64,000 nt of DNA from contig NZ_CP101137.1 of the NCBI RefSeq assembly GCF_028473745.1, positions 3,472,001 to 3,536,000 of the forward strand. The letters run 5' to 3'. Positions 55,772 to 64,000 of the stretch are shown in pieces; the stretch's first letter is position 1, and each line of letters starts with the position of its first letter. The notes beneath the pieces were generated by a model. That model had not been told where the DNA came from and ran no database searches. It saw only the letters and a list, made by a program, of their open reading frames with translations. This DNA comes from Streptomyces sp. M92. GTDB lineage: Bacteria > Actinomycetota > Actinomycetes > Streptomycetales > Streptomycetaceae. The translations under genes were made by a program, and so were the position numbers.

Positions 55772-56614
55772 ATGCCCCAGCACACCTCCGGGTCCGACCG
55801 GGCGGCGATCCCCCCAGCCGCCCGCGACGGTGGCAGCGTGCGACCGCCCGCCCCCTCGACGCTCGACGAGCTGTGGCGGTCGTACAAGGCGACGGGGGAC
55901 GAGCGGCTGCGGGAACAGCTGATCCTGCACTACTCGCCCCTCGTGAAGTACGTGGCGGGCCGGGTGAGCGTGGGGCTGCCGCCCAACGTCGAGCAGGCGG
56001 ACTTCGTCTCCTCCGGCGTGTTCGGACTGATCGACGCGATCGAGAAGTTCGACGTGGACCGCGAGATCAAGTTCGAGACGTACGCGATCACCCGCATCCG
56101 GGGCGCGATGATCGACGAGCTGCGGGCCCTGGACTGGATCCCGCGGTCGGTGCGGCAGAAGGCCCGCAACGTCGAGCGTGCCTACGCGACGCTGGAGGCC
56201 CGGCTGCGCCGCACCCCGTCGGAGAGCGAGGTGGCCGTCGAGATGGGCATCGCGGTGGAGGACCTCCATGCCGTGTTCAGCCAGTTGTCGCTGGCCAACG
56301 TGGTGGCGCTGGAGGAGTTGCTGCACGCCGGGGGCGAGGGCGGGGACCGGCTGAGCCTCATGGACACGCTGGAGGACACCGCCGCCGACAATCCGGTGGA
56401 GGTCGCCGAGGACCGGGAGCTGCGGCGGTTCCTGGCGCGCGCGATCAACACGCTGCCCGAGCGGGAGAAGACCGTCGTCACGCTGTACTACTACGAGGGG
56501 CTCACGCTCGCCGAGATCGGGAACGTGCTGGGTGTGACGGAGAGCCGGGTCAGCCAGATCCACACCAAGTCGGTGCTGCAACTGCGGGCGAAGCTCGCCG
56601 GATTCGGCCGCTGA
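55772..56614 (+). CDS. whiG: sporulation sigma factor WhiG
   Basis: 280 residues. Sigma factor of the FliA class that starts sporulation in aerial hyphae, controlling whiH and whiI and held by the anti-sigma RsiG with cyclic di-GMP (established). Region 2: [54 protein letters not shown]. Region 3: [19 protein letters not shown]. Region 4: [20 protein letters not shown] and [17 protein letters not shown] at 55772. The 284-bp upstream region has an inverted repeat TGATC-N9-GATCA (55556-55574). In S. coelicolor, from memory, a set of extra genes separates dprA and whiG; here they are adjacent. Confidence 0.96.
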   Translation: MPQHTSGSDRAAIPPAARDGGSVRPPAPSTLDELWRSYKATGDERLREQLILHYSPLVKYVAGRVSVGLPPNVEQADFVSSGVFGLIDAIEKFDVDREIKFETYAITRIRGAMIDELRALDWIPRSVRQKARNVERAYATLEARLRRTPSESEVAVEMGIAVEDLHAVFSQLSLANVVALEELLHAGGEGGDRLSLMDTLEDTAADNPVEVAEDRELRRFLARAINTLPEREKTVVTLYYYEGLTLAEIGNVLGVTESRVSQIHTKSVLQLRAKLAGFGR

Positions 56615-56718
56615 GCCGCGCTCGCGCCCGGTGGCCGGCGCTCCCCGTGACCCGGTCGGCGGTCGTGCGGGCGGGTGAGCGACTCCCGCAGGCGGGCCCG
56701 CGTCCGTAAAGTGGTGGG

Positions 56719-57300
56719 GTGCCAAGGATTCGAGCGGCCTCCGTGGCCGAGCACCGGTCGATGCAGCGTGCCGCCCTGCTGGACGCGGCCCGCTCCCTGC
56801 TGTCCGACGGCGGGACGGAGGCGCTGACCTTCCCCGCCCTCGCCGAGCGCACGGGCCTCGCCCGGTCGTCCGTCTACGAGTACTTCCGGTCGCGGGCCGC
56901 TGTCGTCGAGGAGCTGTGTGCCGTCGACTTCCCGGTCTGGGCCGCGGAGGTCGAGGCGGCGATGGAGCGCGAGACGAGCCCCGAGGGCAAGGTCGAGGCG
57001 TACGTCCGCAAGCAGCTCGGCCTCGTCGGGGACCGGCGGCACCGGGCCGTCGTGGCGATCTCCGCGAGCGAGCTGGACGCCGGCGCGCGGGAGAAGATCC
57101 GCGCGGCACACGGCGGGCTGATCGCGATGATCGTCGAGGCGCTGGGGCAGATGGGGCACGCCCAGCCCCGGCTGGCCGCGATGCTGCTCCAGGGCGTCGT
57201 GGACGCGGCCGTACGCCGGATCGAGCTGGGCGCGGCGGAGGATCCGACGGCGATCACCGAGGCGGCGGTCTCCATGGCACTGCGCGGCGTGCGGGGCTGA
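56719..57300 (+). CDS. TetR-family transcriptional regulator
   Basis: 193 residues. N-terminal TetR helix-turn-helix: RAALLDAARSLLSDGGTEAL, FPALAERTGLARSSVYEYF (about 38-56). The ligand-binding part is Ala/Glu-rich with no recognisable specificity. GTG at 56719. It is followed by the convergent M23 peptidase gene with a 37-bp gap. The regulated gene is not evident. Confidence 0.9.
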   Translation: MPRIRAASVAEHRSMQRAALLDAARSLLSDGGTEALTFPALAERTGLARSSVYEYFRSRAAVVEELCAVDFPVWAAEVEAAMERETSPEGKVEAYVRKQLGLVGDRRHRAVVAISASELDAGAREKIRAAHGGLIAMIVEALGQMGHAQPRLAAMLLQGVVDAAVRRIELGAAEDPTAITEAAVSMALRGVRG

Positions 57301-57337
57301 CGGCCCCGTCCGGAGGACGAGGCCCGAAGCCCGCCCC

Positions 57338-58149
57338 CTACGCCCGTGGCCGGGCGGGCTCCGGTACCCCGAGGACCGGCAGCAGGACCGGGGGCCCTCC
57401 GTCCAGCAGCCAGGGCGGGAGCAGGGAGAGCGGGTCCAGGTAGACGTCGCCGCGCAGCAGGCCCCAGTGCAGGCAGCCCGTGCAGTGCGAGCCCGTGGGC
57501 TCCACCGTGCCGAGCACCTCCCCGGCCGCGACATCGTCCCCCTTCTCCACCGAGACCGAGACCGCCACCGGTTCGTACGTCGTCCGCAGCGGTGGTTCCC
57601 CCGTCCCCGTCAGCTCGACCGAGACGACGCCCCGCCCCGCCACCCGCCCCGCGAACGACACCGTCCCGCCCGCCACCGCCCGAACCGGTGCCCCGGCCGG
57701 CGCGGCGAGGTCCACGCCGCGGTGCCCCCGGCCGTACGGGGTCACCGGAGGCTCCCAGCCCCGCAGCACCGCCGGCCGGTCACCGACCGGCCAGCCGCGC
57801 GCACGGCCGGCACCCCCGCGTCCCGCGCTCCGGGGCCCGGACCGCCCGTTCCTGGCGCCTCCGGTCCCCGCGCCTCCTGCCCCGGCGCCTCGGGTTCCGG
57901 TGTCTCCGGACCACGCAGCCCCGGACCCGAGGCCCCGGCGTCCGCGGGCTGGCCCTCGCTCGCGCCCGCCACGGTCGCCCCGGCCGGTTCCGCCACGGCA
58001 CTCGCGGCCGGTTCCGCCACGGCACTCCCGGCCGGTCCCACCGCGGCACTCCCGGCCGGTTCCGCCATCGTGCTCCCGGCCGGTCCCGCTACCACCGTCA
58101 GCAGCAGCGCCGCCCACACACCCGCACTCGCCCATCGCCTCGTTCGCAT
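57338..58149 (-). pseudogene. secreted M23 (LytM-type) peptidase, interrupted by a frameshift
   Basis: On the minus strand, ATG at 58149 begins a good signal peptide ([20 protein letters not shown]) followed by AEPAGSA-type repeats and a Pro/Glu/Gly-rich linker. That frame stops near 57742 without a catalytic domain. The M23 domain is in a different frame and runs to 57338: [34 protein letters not shown] (HxGxD zinc site), and [13 protein letters not shown]. Adding one base in the C5 run at 57813-57817 joins the two frames smoothly (RDAG to [10 protein letters not shown]). So this is either a sequencing or assembly slip or a true inactivating indel. The intact protein would be about 270 residues and act on peptidoglycan crosslinks. 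Confidence 0.75.
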
Positions 58150-58421
58150 GCCCGAAACCGTCCCGCACTCCGGCCGGTCGCCGGTCCGCCCTGTGGACCG
58201 CTCCCCGGTTGTGGACAGCCGCGTCACCCGGTGCCCCGCGGGTCCCGTACACTTCTGATGGCGATCCGGGTCACCGGGTCGACTTCGCACGCCCCGACAC
58301 GAGGCCGGTCAAGGCTCGTGTCAGCGCCCCTCGGTCCCTTGTGGCAGGCGCGTCGCGGGCGTCAGGCGCGGGAGCCGTCCGGCTCGCGCGGCACAACCGA
58401 GAACACCAAGGAGATACGGCC

Positions 58422-59318
58422 ATGGCCGTCGTCACGATGCGGGAGCTGCTGGAAAGCGGCGTCCACTTCGGTCACCAGACCCGTCGTTGGAACCCGAAGA
58501 TGAAGCGCTTCATCTTCACGGAGCGCAACGGCATCTACATCATCGACCTGCTCCAGTCGCTGTCGTACATCGACCGCGCCTACGAGTTCGTCAAGGAGAC
58601 CGTCGCCCACGGCGGCACGGTCATGTTCGTCGGCACGAAGAAGCAGGCGCAGGAGGCCATCGCCGAGCAGGCCACCCGCGTCGGCATGCCCTACGTCAAC
58701 CAGCGCTGGCTGGGCGGCATGCTCACCAACTTCTCGACCGTCTACAAGCGCCTGCAGCGCCTGAAGGAGCTCGAGCAGATCGACTTCGAGGACGTGGCCG
58801 CCTCCGGCCTCACCAAGAAGGAGCTGCTGGTCCTCTCCCGCGAGAAGGCCAAGCTGGAGAAGACCCTCGGCGGTATCCGCGAGATGTCCAAGGTGCCCAG
58901 CGCCGTCTGGATCGTGGACACCAAGAAGGAGCACATCGCGGTCGGCGAGGCCCGGAAGCTCAACATCCCGGTCGTCGCCATCCTCGACACCAACTGCGAC
59001 CCCGACGAGGTCGACTACAAGATCCCGGGCAACGACGACGCGATCCGCTCCGTCACCCTGCTCACCCGCGTGATCGCCGACGCCGTCGCCGAGGGCCTCA
59101 TCGCCCGCTCCGGTGCCGGCAAGGCCGCCGAGGGCGACAAGGCCGCGGGCGAGCCGCTCGCCGAGTGGGAGCGCGACCTGCTCGAGGGCGAGAAGAAGGC
59201 CGAGGAGGCGCCCGCCGCCGAGGCCGAGAAGCCCGCCGAGGCTCCGGCCGCCGAGGCCGCCCCGGCCGCCGAGGCGCCCGCCGCCGAGGCTCCTGCCGCG
59301 GACGCCGAGCAGGCCTGA
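58422..59318 (+). CDS. rpsB: 30S ribosomal protein S2
   Basis: 298 residues. [51 protein letters not shown] and [15 protein letters not shown] are typical. The last 45 residues form an [16 protein letters not shown] low-complexity tail. ATG at 58422 with AAGGAGAT at about 8 bases. A possible -10 TACACT lies at 58248. First gene of the rpsB-tsf pair. Confidence 0.97.
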   Translation: MAVVTMRELLESGVHFGHQTRRWNPKMKRFIFTERNGIYIIDLLQSLSYIDRAYEFVKETVAHGGTVMFVGTKKQAQEAIAEQATRVGMPYVNQRWLGGMLTNFSTVYKRLQRLKELEQIDFEDVAASGLTKKELLVLSREKAKLEKTLGGIREMSKVPSAVWIVDTKKEHIAVGEARKLNIPVVAILDTNCDPDEVDYKIPGNDDAIRSVTLLTRVIADAVAEGLIARSGAGKAAEGDKAAGEPLAEWERDLLEGEKKAEEAPAAEAEKPAEAPAAEAAPAAEAPAAEAPAADAEQA

Positions 59319-59340
59319 CCCCTCACCACCTTCGGGTTCT

Positions 59341-59373
59341 GGACGGCGGGGGCCCATGAAGCCCCCGCCGTCC
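59341..59373 (+). terminator. hairpin between rpsB and tsf
   Basis: A perfect 13-bp stem GGACGGCGGGGGC (59341-59353) with 59361-59373, 7-base loop. This is the usual rpsB-tsf intergenic attenuator position, lowering tsf relative to rpsB. Confidence 0.8.
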
Positions 59374-59415
59374 GGCGCCCGTAGATCTTCAGACTTCGAG
59401 AGAGATTCCGGAATC

Positions 59416-60252
59416 ATGGCGAACTACACCGCCGCCGACGTCAAGAAGCTCCGCGAGCTCACCGGCGCCGGCATGATGGACTGCAAGAAGGCGCTGGACG
59501 AGGCCGAGGGCAACGTCGAGAAGGCCGTCGAGGCGCTCCGCATCAAGGGCCAGAAGGGCGTCGCCAAGCGCGAGGGCCGCTCCGCCGAGAACGGCGCGGT
59601 CGTCTCGATCATCGCCGACGACAACACCTCGGGTGTCATCGTCGAGCTGAAGTGCGAGACGGACTTCGTCGCCAAGGGCGAGAAGTTCCAGAACGTCGCC
59701 ACGGCCATCGCCGAGCACGTCGCCAAGGCCGCCCCGGCCGACATCGAGGCGCTCCTCGCCTCCGAGATCGAGCCCGGCAAGACCGTCCAGGCGTTCGTGG
59801 ACGAGGCCAACGCCAACCTCGGCGAGAAGATCGTCCTGGACCGCTTCGCGCAGTTCTCCGGCGGCTTCGTGACCGCGTACATGCACCGCACGATGCCCGA
59901 CCTGCCCCCGCAGATCGGTGTCCTCGTCGAGCTGGACAAGCCGAACGCCGAGATCGCCAAGGGCGTCGCCCAGCACATCGCCGCCTTCGCGCCGAAGTAC
60001 CTCTCCAAGGAGGACGTCCCGGCCGAGGTCGTCGAGTCCGAGCGCCGCGTCGCCGAGGAGACCACCCGCGCCGAGGGCAAGCCCGAGGCCGCCCTGCCGA
60101 AGATCGTCGAGGGTCGCCTCAACGGCTTCTTCAAGGACGCCACCCTGCTCGGCCAGCCCTACGCCCTGGACAACAAGAAGTCCGTCCAGAAGGTGCTGGA
60201 AGAGGCCGGTGTCACCCTGAAGCGCTTCTCGCGCATCAAGGTCGGCATCTGA
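59416..60252 (+). CDS. tsf: translation elongation factor Ts
   Basis: 278 residues. Guanine nucleotide exchange factor for EF-Tu. MANYTAADVKKLRELTGAGM, MDCKKALDEAEGNVEKAVE, and the conserved ETDFVAKGEKF core segment are present. ATG at 59416, after the rpsB-tsf hairpin. A 205-bp gap without a gene separates it from pyrH. Confidence 0.97.
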   Translation: MANYTAADVKKLRELTGAGMMDCKKALDEAEGNVEKAVEALRIKGQKGVAKREGRSAENGAVVSIIADDNTSGVIVELKCETDFVAKGEKFQNVATAIAEHVAKAAPADIEALLASEIEPGKTVQAFVDEANANLGEKIVLDRFAQFSGGFVTAYMHRTMPDLPPQIGVLVELDKPNAEIAKGVAQHIAAFAPKYLSKEDVPAEVVESERRVAEETTRAEGKPEAALPKIVEGRLNGFFKDATLLGQPYALDNKKSVQKVLEEAGVTLKRFSRIKVGI

Positions 60253-60457
60253 GTCCGTACCGCGACGGACGCGCGACCCCGGTAGGGTCGACGCAAGTCG
60301 TCGGCGCCGTACGCGCTTGCCGTGGCGCACGCGCGCGCGGCGGCGGACGACAGCAGATCTGACGAGGAGGCCATTGCCGCGTACGGGATGCGAAACACGC
60401 CCCCACCGGCAGTGGCCTTCTTCGTGTGTGTGACCACGTAAAAGAGGCGAGAGCTCC

Positions 60458-61216
60458 ATGACCACCAATGCCGAGAAGAGCGACGACGGCAAAGTACGCG
60501 GCCGCTTCATGCTGAAGCTGTCCGGAGAGGCCTTCTCCGGCGGCGGGGGCCTGGGCGTCGACCCCGACGTGGTGCACGCCATCGCCCGCGAGATCGCGGC
60601 CGTCGTACGCGACGGCGCCCAGATCGCGGTCGTCATCGGCGGCGGCAACTTCTTCCGCGGCGCCGAACTGCAGGTGCGCGGCATGGACCGGGCCCGCTCC
60701 GACTACATGGGCATGCTCGGCACCGTGATGAACTGCCTGGCCCTCCAGGACTTCCTGGAGAAGGAAGGCGTCGACTGCCGCGTGCAGACCGCCATCACCA
60801 TGGGCCAGGTCGCCGAGCCGTACATCCCGCTGCGCGCCGTGCGCCACCTGGAGAAGGGCCGCGTGGTCATCTTCGGCGCCGGTATGGGCATGCCCTACTT
60901 CTCCACCGACACCACCGCTGCCCAGCGCGCCCTCGAGATCGACGCCGAGGCGCTGCTCATGGGCAAGAACGGCGTGGACGGGGTCTACGACTCCGACCCG
61001 AAGACCAACCCGGACGCCGTGAAGTTCGACGCGCTCGGCTACGGCGAGGTCATCACCCGCGACCTGAAGGTCGCCGACGCGACGGCCGTCACGCTCTGCC
61101 GCGACAACAGCCTCCCGATCGTGGTCTTCGAGCTGCTGAAGGAGGGCAATATCGCCCGCGCCGTCAAGGGTGAGAAGATCGGCACGCTTGTGGGTGACCA
61201 GGACAGCCGGGACTGA
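60458..61216 (+). CDS. pyrH: uridylate kinase
   Basis: 252 residues. UMP to UDP, hexameric and GTP-regulated in bacteria. [72 protein letters not shown] at 60458 follows GAGGCGAGAG. The N-terminal 15 residues are a charged extension. Confidence 0.96.
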   Translation: MTTNAEKSDDGKVRGRFMLKLSGEAFSGGGGLGVDPDVVHAIAREIAAVVRDGAQIAVVIGGGNFFRGAELQVRGMDRARSDYMGMLGTVMNCLALQDFLEKEGVDCRVQTAITMGQVAEPYIPLRAVRHLEKGRVVIFGAGMGMPYFSTDTTAAQRALEIDAEALLMGKNGVDGVYDSDPKTNPDAVKFDALGYGEVITRDLKVADATAVTLCRDNSLPIVVFELLKEGNIARAVKGEKIGTLVGDQDSRD

Positions 61217-61397
61217 CCGGAGAAGCACCCCCCGTCCGTGGACACCACCTGTCCGGGGGACGGACGGGACGGGACCGGGCCGGGGGATGGACAATGTCCC
61301 GCCGGTCCGGAACCGTGCAGGAAGAACGCGACGCAGCCGGCCGCAGCTCCGACAGGGGACCGCAGCCGGGCCTACTCAAGACACGCAGGAGCAAGTG

Positions 61398-61955
61398 GTG
61401 ATCGAAGAGACCCTCCTCGAGGCCGAGGAGAAGATGGAGAAGGCCGTCGTGGTCGCCAAGGAGGACTTCGCCGCGATCCGCACCGGCCGTGCGCACCCGG
61501 CGATGTTCAACAAGATCGTGGCCGACTACTACGGCGCGCTGACGCCGATCAACCAGCTGGCCTCGTTCTCCGTGCCCGAGCCGCGCATGGCCGTGGTGAC
61601 CCCCTTCGACAAGAGCGCCCTGCGCAACATCGAACAGGCGATCCGCGACTCCGACCTGGGTGTCAACCCCAGCAACGACGGCAACATCATCCGGGTGACG
61701 TTCCCCGAGCTCACCGAGGAGCGCCGCCGCGACTACATCAAGGTCGCCAAGGCCAAGGGCGAGGACGCCAAGGTCTCGATCCGCTCCGTGCGCCGCAAGG
61801 CCAAGGACGCCATCGACAAGATGGTCAAGGACGGCGAGGTGGGCGAGGACGAGGGCCGCCGTGCGGAGAAGGAGCTCGACGACACCACCGCCAAGTACGT
61901 CGCCCAGGTGGACGAGCTCCTGAAGCACAAGGAAGCGGAGCTGCTCGAGGTCTGA
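61398..61955 (+). CDS. frr: ribosome recycling factor
   Basis: 185 residues. Splits post-termination ribosomes with [40 protein letters not shown], and [20 protein letters not shown] are standard. GTG at 61398 has AGGAGC 5 bases ahead; GTG at 61395 would add one Val. Its stop overlaps the cdsA ATG by one base (TGATG). Confidence 0.97.
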   Translation: MIEETLLEAEEKMEKAVVVAKEDFAAIRTGRAHPAMFNKIVADYYGALTPINQLASFSVPEPRMAVVTPFDKSALRNIEQAIRDSDLGVNPSNDGNIIRVTFPELTEERRRDYIKVAKAKGEDAKVSIRSVRRKAKDAIDKMVKDGEVGEDEGRRAEKELDDTTAKYVAQVDELLKHKEAELLEV

Positions 61956-63085
61956 TGAACGACTCTTCCTGGGGAGCGCCGCCACAAGCCGGGTACTGGG
62001 GGCCGTCCGACCGGGGACCTGTCCAGGGCGCTGCCCCGGCGGGTCCCGCGTACGATGCGCACTACGCGCAGCAGACTCGCCCCATGCCCATCGTGCCCGA
62101 CGTACCCGAACACGGCGGTGACCAGGACCACGACCAGGGGACCGCTCGGCTGAGCGGTCCCCTGTTCGACGAGCACCAGTCGGCGCAGCCGTATGCGGCG
62201 GCGCCGCGGAATCCGGAGCCCATGCCCGACGCCCCGCAGCCGGCGCAGCCCCAGCCGCAGCCGCAGAAGAAGAGCGCGGGGCGCGACCTGGGTGCCGCGA
62301 TAGGGGTCGGCGTCGGACTCGGCGTGGTCATCATCGCGTCGCTGTTCGTCGTCAAGGCCGTCTTCGTCGGCGTGATCGCGGTCGCCGTCGTGGTGGGCCT
62401 GTGGGAGCTGACCAAGCGGCTCGACGAGCGCAAGGGCATCAAGGCGCCCCTCGTGCCGCTCGCCGTCGGCGGCGCGGCGATGGTCGTCGCCGGGTACGTA
62501 CGGGGCTCCGAGGGCGCGTGGGTGGCCATGGCGCTCACGGCGCTCGCGGTGCTGGTCTGGCGGATGACCGAACCGCCGGAGGGCTATCTCAAGGACGTCA
62601 CCGCGGGCCTGTTCGCCGCGTTCTACGTGCCGTTCCTCGCCACGTTCGTCGCGATGATGCTGATGGCGGACGACGGCGCCTGGCGCGTCCTGACCTTCCT
62701 GGTCCTCACCGTGGTCAGCGACACCGGCGCGTACGCGGTCGGCTGGCGCTTCGGCAGGACCAAGCTCGCCCCGCGCATCAGCCCCGGCAAGACCCGCGAG
62801 GGCCTGCTCGGCGCGGTCGCCTTCGCGATGGCGGCGGGCGCGCTGTGCATGCAGTTCGCCATCGACGGCGGCACGTGGTGGCAGGGCCTGCTCCTCGGAC
62901 TCGCGGTCGCCGTCAGCGCCACCCTCGGCGACCTCGGCGAGTCCATGATCAAGCGGGACCTCGGCATCAAGGACATGGGCACGCTGCTGCCGGGGCACGG
63001 CGGCATCATGGACCGCCTGGACTCGCTGCTGCCGACGGCGCCGGTGGTGTGGCTGCTGCTGGTGATCTTCGTCGGCTCGGGTTGA
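61955..63085 (+). CDS. cdsA: phosphatidate cytidylyltransferase
   Basis: 376 residues. Makes CDP-diacylglycerol for phospholipid synthesis. The first 105 residues are hydrophilic, Pro/Gln-rich (PDAPQPAQPQPQPQKK) and absent from short homologues; about eight transmembrane helices follow. The signature is SATLGDLGESMIKRDLGIKD with HGGIMDRLDSLL. Coupled to frr by a one-base overlap. A terminator and the CRISPR-like repeats come next. Confidence 0.94.
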   Translation: MNDSSWGAPPQAGYWGPSDRGPVQGAAPAGPAYDAHYAQQTRPMPIVPDVPEHGGDQDHDQGTARLSGPLFDEHQSAQPYAAAPRNPEPMPDAPQPAQPQPQPQKKSAGRDLGAAIGVGVGLGVVIIASLFVVKAVFVGVIAVAVVVGLWELTKRLDERKGIKAPLVPLAVGGAAMVVAGYVRGSEGAWVAMALTALAVLVWRMTEPPEGYLKDVTAGLFAAFYVPFLATFVAMMLMADDGAWRVLTFLVLTVVSDTGAYAVGWRFGRTKLAPRISPGKTREGLLGAVAFAMAAGALCMQFAIDGGTWWQGLLLGLAVAVSATLGDLGESMIKRDLGIKDMGTLLPGHGGIMDRLDSLLPTAPVVWLLLVIFVGSG

Positions 63086-63102
63086 CGGTCATCGGGTAGC
63101 CT

Positions 63103-63137
63103 GGAAGGGCCTGCGGCGTGTGGCCGCGGGCCCTTCC
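63103..63137 (+). terminator. terminator of cdsA
   Basis: 15-bp arms GGAAGGGCCTGCGGC (63103-63117) and 63123-63137 with one G-U pair and a 5-base loop. It ends two bases before the first CRISPR-like repeat. Confidence 0.8.
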
Positions 63138-63139
63138 GT

Positions 63140-63228
63140 GTATCCCCGCCGACGCGGGGATGATCCAGTGAGGTCTCCTGGCTTCGGCATGGCTCTGCCG
63201 TTCTCCCCGCCGACCGCGGGGGTTGTTG
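63140..63228 (+). CRISPR. orphan two-repeat type I-E-like CRISPR remnant
   Basis: Repeat 1 (63140-63167) has core TCCCCGCCGACGCGGGGA and ends TGATCCA; repeat 2 (63201-63228) has core TCCCCGCCGACCGCGGGGG. The CCCCGCC words start 61 bases apart, exactly the repeat-plus-spacer period of type I-E arrays, leaving a 33-base spacer (63168-63200). Minus-strand translation through repeat 1 gives HPRVGGD in one frame and IPASAGI in another, the well-known false peptides of this repeat class. Repeat 2 has one extra C and a diverged end, so the locus looks decayed. No cas gene or leader is visible. Confidence 0.65.
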
Positions 63229-63261
63229 CCAAGGCCCGCCGTCATGAGGAGTTGTCCGACC

Positions 63262-64000
63262 GTGGCCCGTCCAGCCCCCGGTGAGCTGACCTTCGCCGCA
63301 CCCCGCGGAGCGAAGCGGCCGCCGCGGCACCTCGCCGACCTCACGCCCGCCGAGCGCAAGGAGGCCGTCGCCGCCATCGGCGAGAAGCCGTTCCGCGCCA
63401 AGCAGCTCTCGCAGCACTACTTCGCGCGGTACGCGCACGACCCCGAGCAGTGGACCGACATCCCGGCCGGTTCCCGCGAGGGGCTGCGGGAGGCGCTGCT
63501 GCCCGAGCTGATGTCGGTCGTGCGGCACCTGTCGACCGACCAGGGCACCACCCGCAAGACGCTGTGGAAGCTGTTCGACGGGACGCTCGTCGAGTCCGTG
63601 CTCATGCGCTACCCGGACCGGGTGACCATGTGCATCAGCTCCCAGGCGGGCTGCGGCATGAACTGCCCGTTCTGCGCCACCGGCCAGGCCGGCCTGGACC
63701 GCAACCTGTCGACGGCCGAGATCGTGCACCAGATCGTGGACGGCATGCGGGCGCTCAGGGACGGGGAGGTCCCCGGCGGGCCGGCCCGGCTCAGCAACAT
63801 CGTGTTCATGGGCATGGGCGAGCCCCTCGCCAACTACAACCGGGTCGTCGGCGCCATCCGCCGGCTCACCGACCCCGAGCCCGACGGACTCGGCCTGTCC
63901 CAGCGCGGCATCACCGTCTCCACGGTCGGTCTCGTCCCGGCGATCCACCGCTTCACCGGCGAGGGCTTCAAGTGCCGCCTCGCCATTTCCCTGCACGCCC
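63262..64000 (+). CDS. rlmN: dual-specificity 23S/tRNA adenine-C2 methyltransferase RlmN, 5' part
   Basis: 246 residues are present; the gene runs off the window edge. Radical-SAM enzyme forming m2A2503 in 23S rRNA and m2A37 in tRNA. The cluster motif CGMNCPFC (Cys131, Cys135, Cys138) is preceded by [10 protein letters not shown], and [12 protein letters not shown] and ISLHA follow. GTG at 63262 has GAGGAG at 63246-63251. The N-terminal domain [20 protein letters not shown] fits the family. Confidence 0.95.
   Translation, partial: MARPAPGELTFAAPRGAKRPPRHLADLTPAERKEAVAAIGEKPFRAKQLSQHYFARYAHDPEQWTDIPAGSREGLREALLPELMSVVRHLSTDQGTTRKTLWKLFDGTLVESVLMRYPDRVTMCISSQAGCGMNCPFCATGQAGLDRNLSTAEIVHQIVDGMRALRDGEVPGGPARLSNIVFMGMGEPLANYNRVVGAIRRLTDPEPDGLGLSQRGITVSTVGLVPAIHRFTGEGFKCRLAISLHA

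Noticed and set aside
62623..63996. Minus-strand ORF containing HPRVGGD
   Set aside because: Antisense to cdsA and rlmN; the peptide is the usual artefact of a type I-E CRISPR repeat, which is what drew attention to the repeats.

Overview
The window is a very GC-rich chromosomal segment of a Streptomyces (or very close actinomycete). The evidence is the gene content and order: an HU protein with a histone-H1-like tail, cofC, gpsA-ddlA, thiL-thiD, recG, rsmD-coaD, a SepIVA-like gene, rnc-mutM, smc, glcP, ftsY, nsdA, amtB-glnK-glnD, ffh, the rpsP-rimM-trmD-rplS cluster, four tandem signal peptidases, yraN-comM-dprA, the sporulation sigma factor whiG, rpsB-tsf-pyrH-frr-cdsA, and rlmN running off the right edge. 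GTG starts and stop/start overlaps are common. I see no tRNA, rRNA, insertion sequence, phage or plasmid genes, so this is essentially core chromosome.

Layout. 1-5,800: nucleoid protein, F420 synthesis (cofC), glycerophospholipid and cell-wall precursors (PlsC-like acyltransferase, gpsA, ddlA). 5,800-8,300: remnant of a DUF3515-type lipoprotein gene, a stand-alone Lrp/AsnC RAM protein, thiamine genes. 8,300-18,060: zinc-type L28, FakA/YloV-like protein, RecG, then rsmD-coaD-sepIVA-DUF177-rpmF-rnc-mutM, a housekeeping block. 18,060-24,630: HxlR regulator, membrane-anchored CAP-domain protein, acylphosphatase, a small coiled-coil protein and SMC. 24,840-31,100: glucose permease, a 216-bp tandem repeat, an NCS1 permease, the SRP receptor FtsY and a Prim-Pol-domain protein. 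31,370-37,530: nsdA (with a possible coupled upstream ORF) and the nitrogen operon amtB-glnK-glnD behind a GlnR-like operator. 37,680-43,060: Ffh, an FtsH paralogue with an altered pore loop, a lipoprotein and a methyltransferase. 43,740-55,490: a SprT-like metalloprotein, the ribosomal/tRNA-modification cluster, sipWXYZ, Nudix, DUF2469, yraN-comM-dprA. 55,770-64,000: WhiG, a TetR regulator, a frameshifted M23 peptidase, translation genes, cdsA, a two-repeat CRISPR-like remnant and the 5' part of rlmN.

Functional themes are protein targeting (ftsY, ffh, sipWXYZ, ftsH), ribosome biogenesis and translation, chromosome organisation and DNA repair/uptake-type functions (HU, SMC, RecG, MutM, DprA, ComM), nitrogen sensing, and developmental control (NsdA, WhiG).

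The items most worth a second look are: the orphan type I-E-like repeat pair between cdsA and rlmN (exact 61-bp period), the decayed DUF3515 gene, the M23 peptidase split by what looks like a one-base slip in a C5 run, sipX reading about 350 bp into sipY, an FtsH paralogue with Ile in place of the usual pore Phe, a SprT-like gene with an apparently leaderless start behind an ECF-type promoter, a small ORF overlapping the nsdA start, and three separate tandem-repeat tracts whose periods (18, 27/54 and 216 bp) are all multiples of three.
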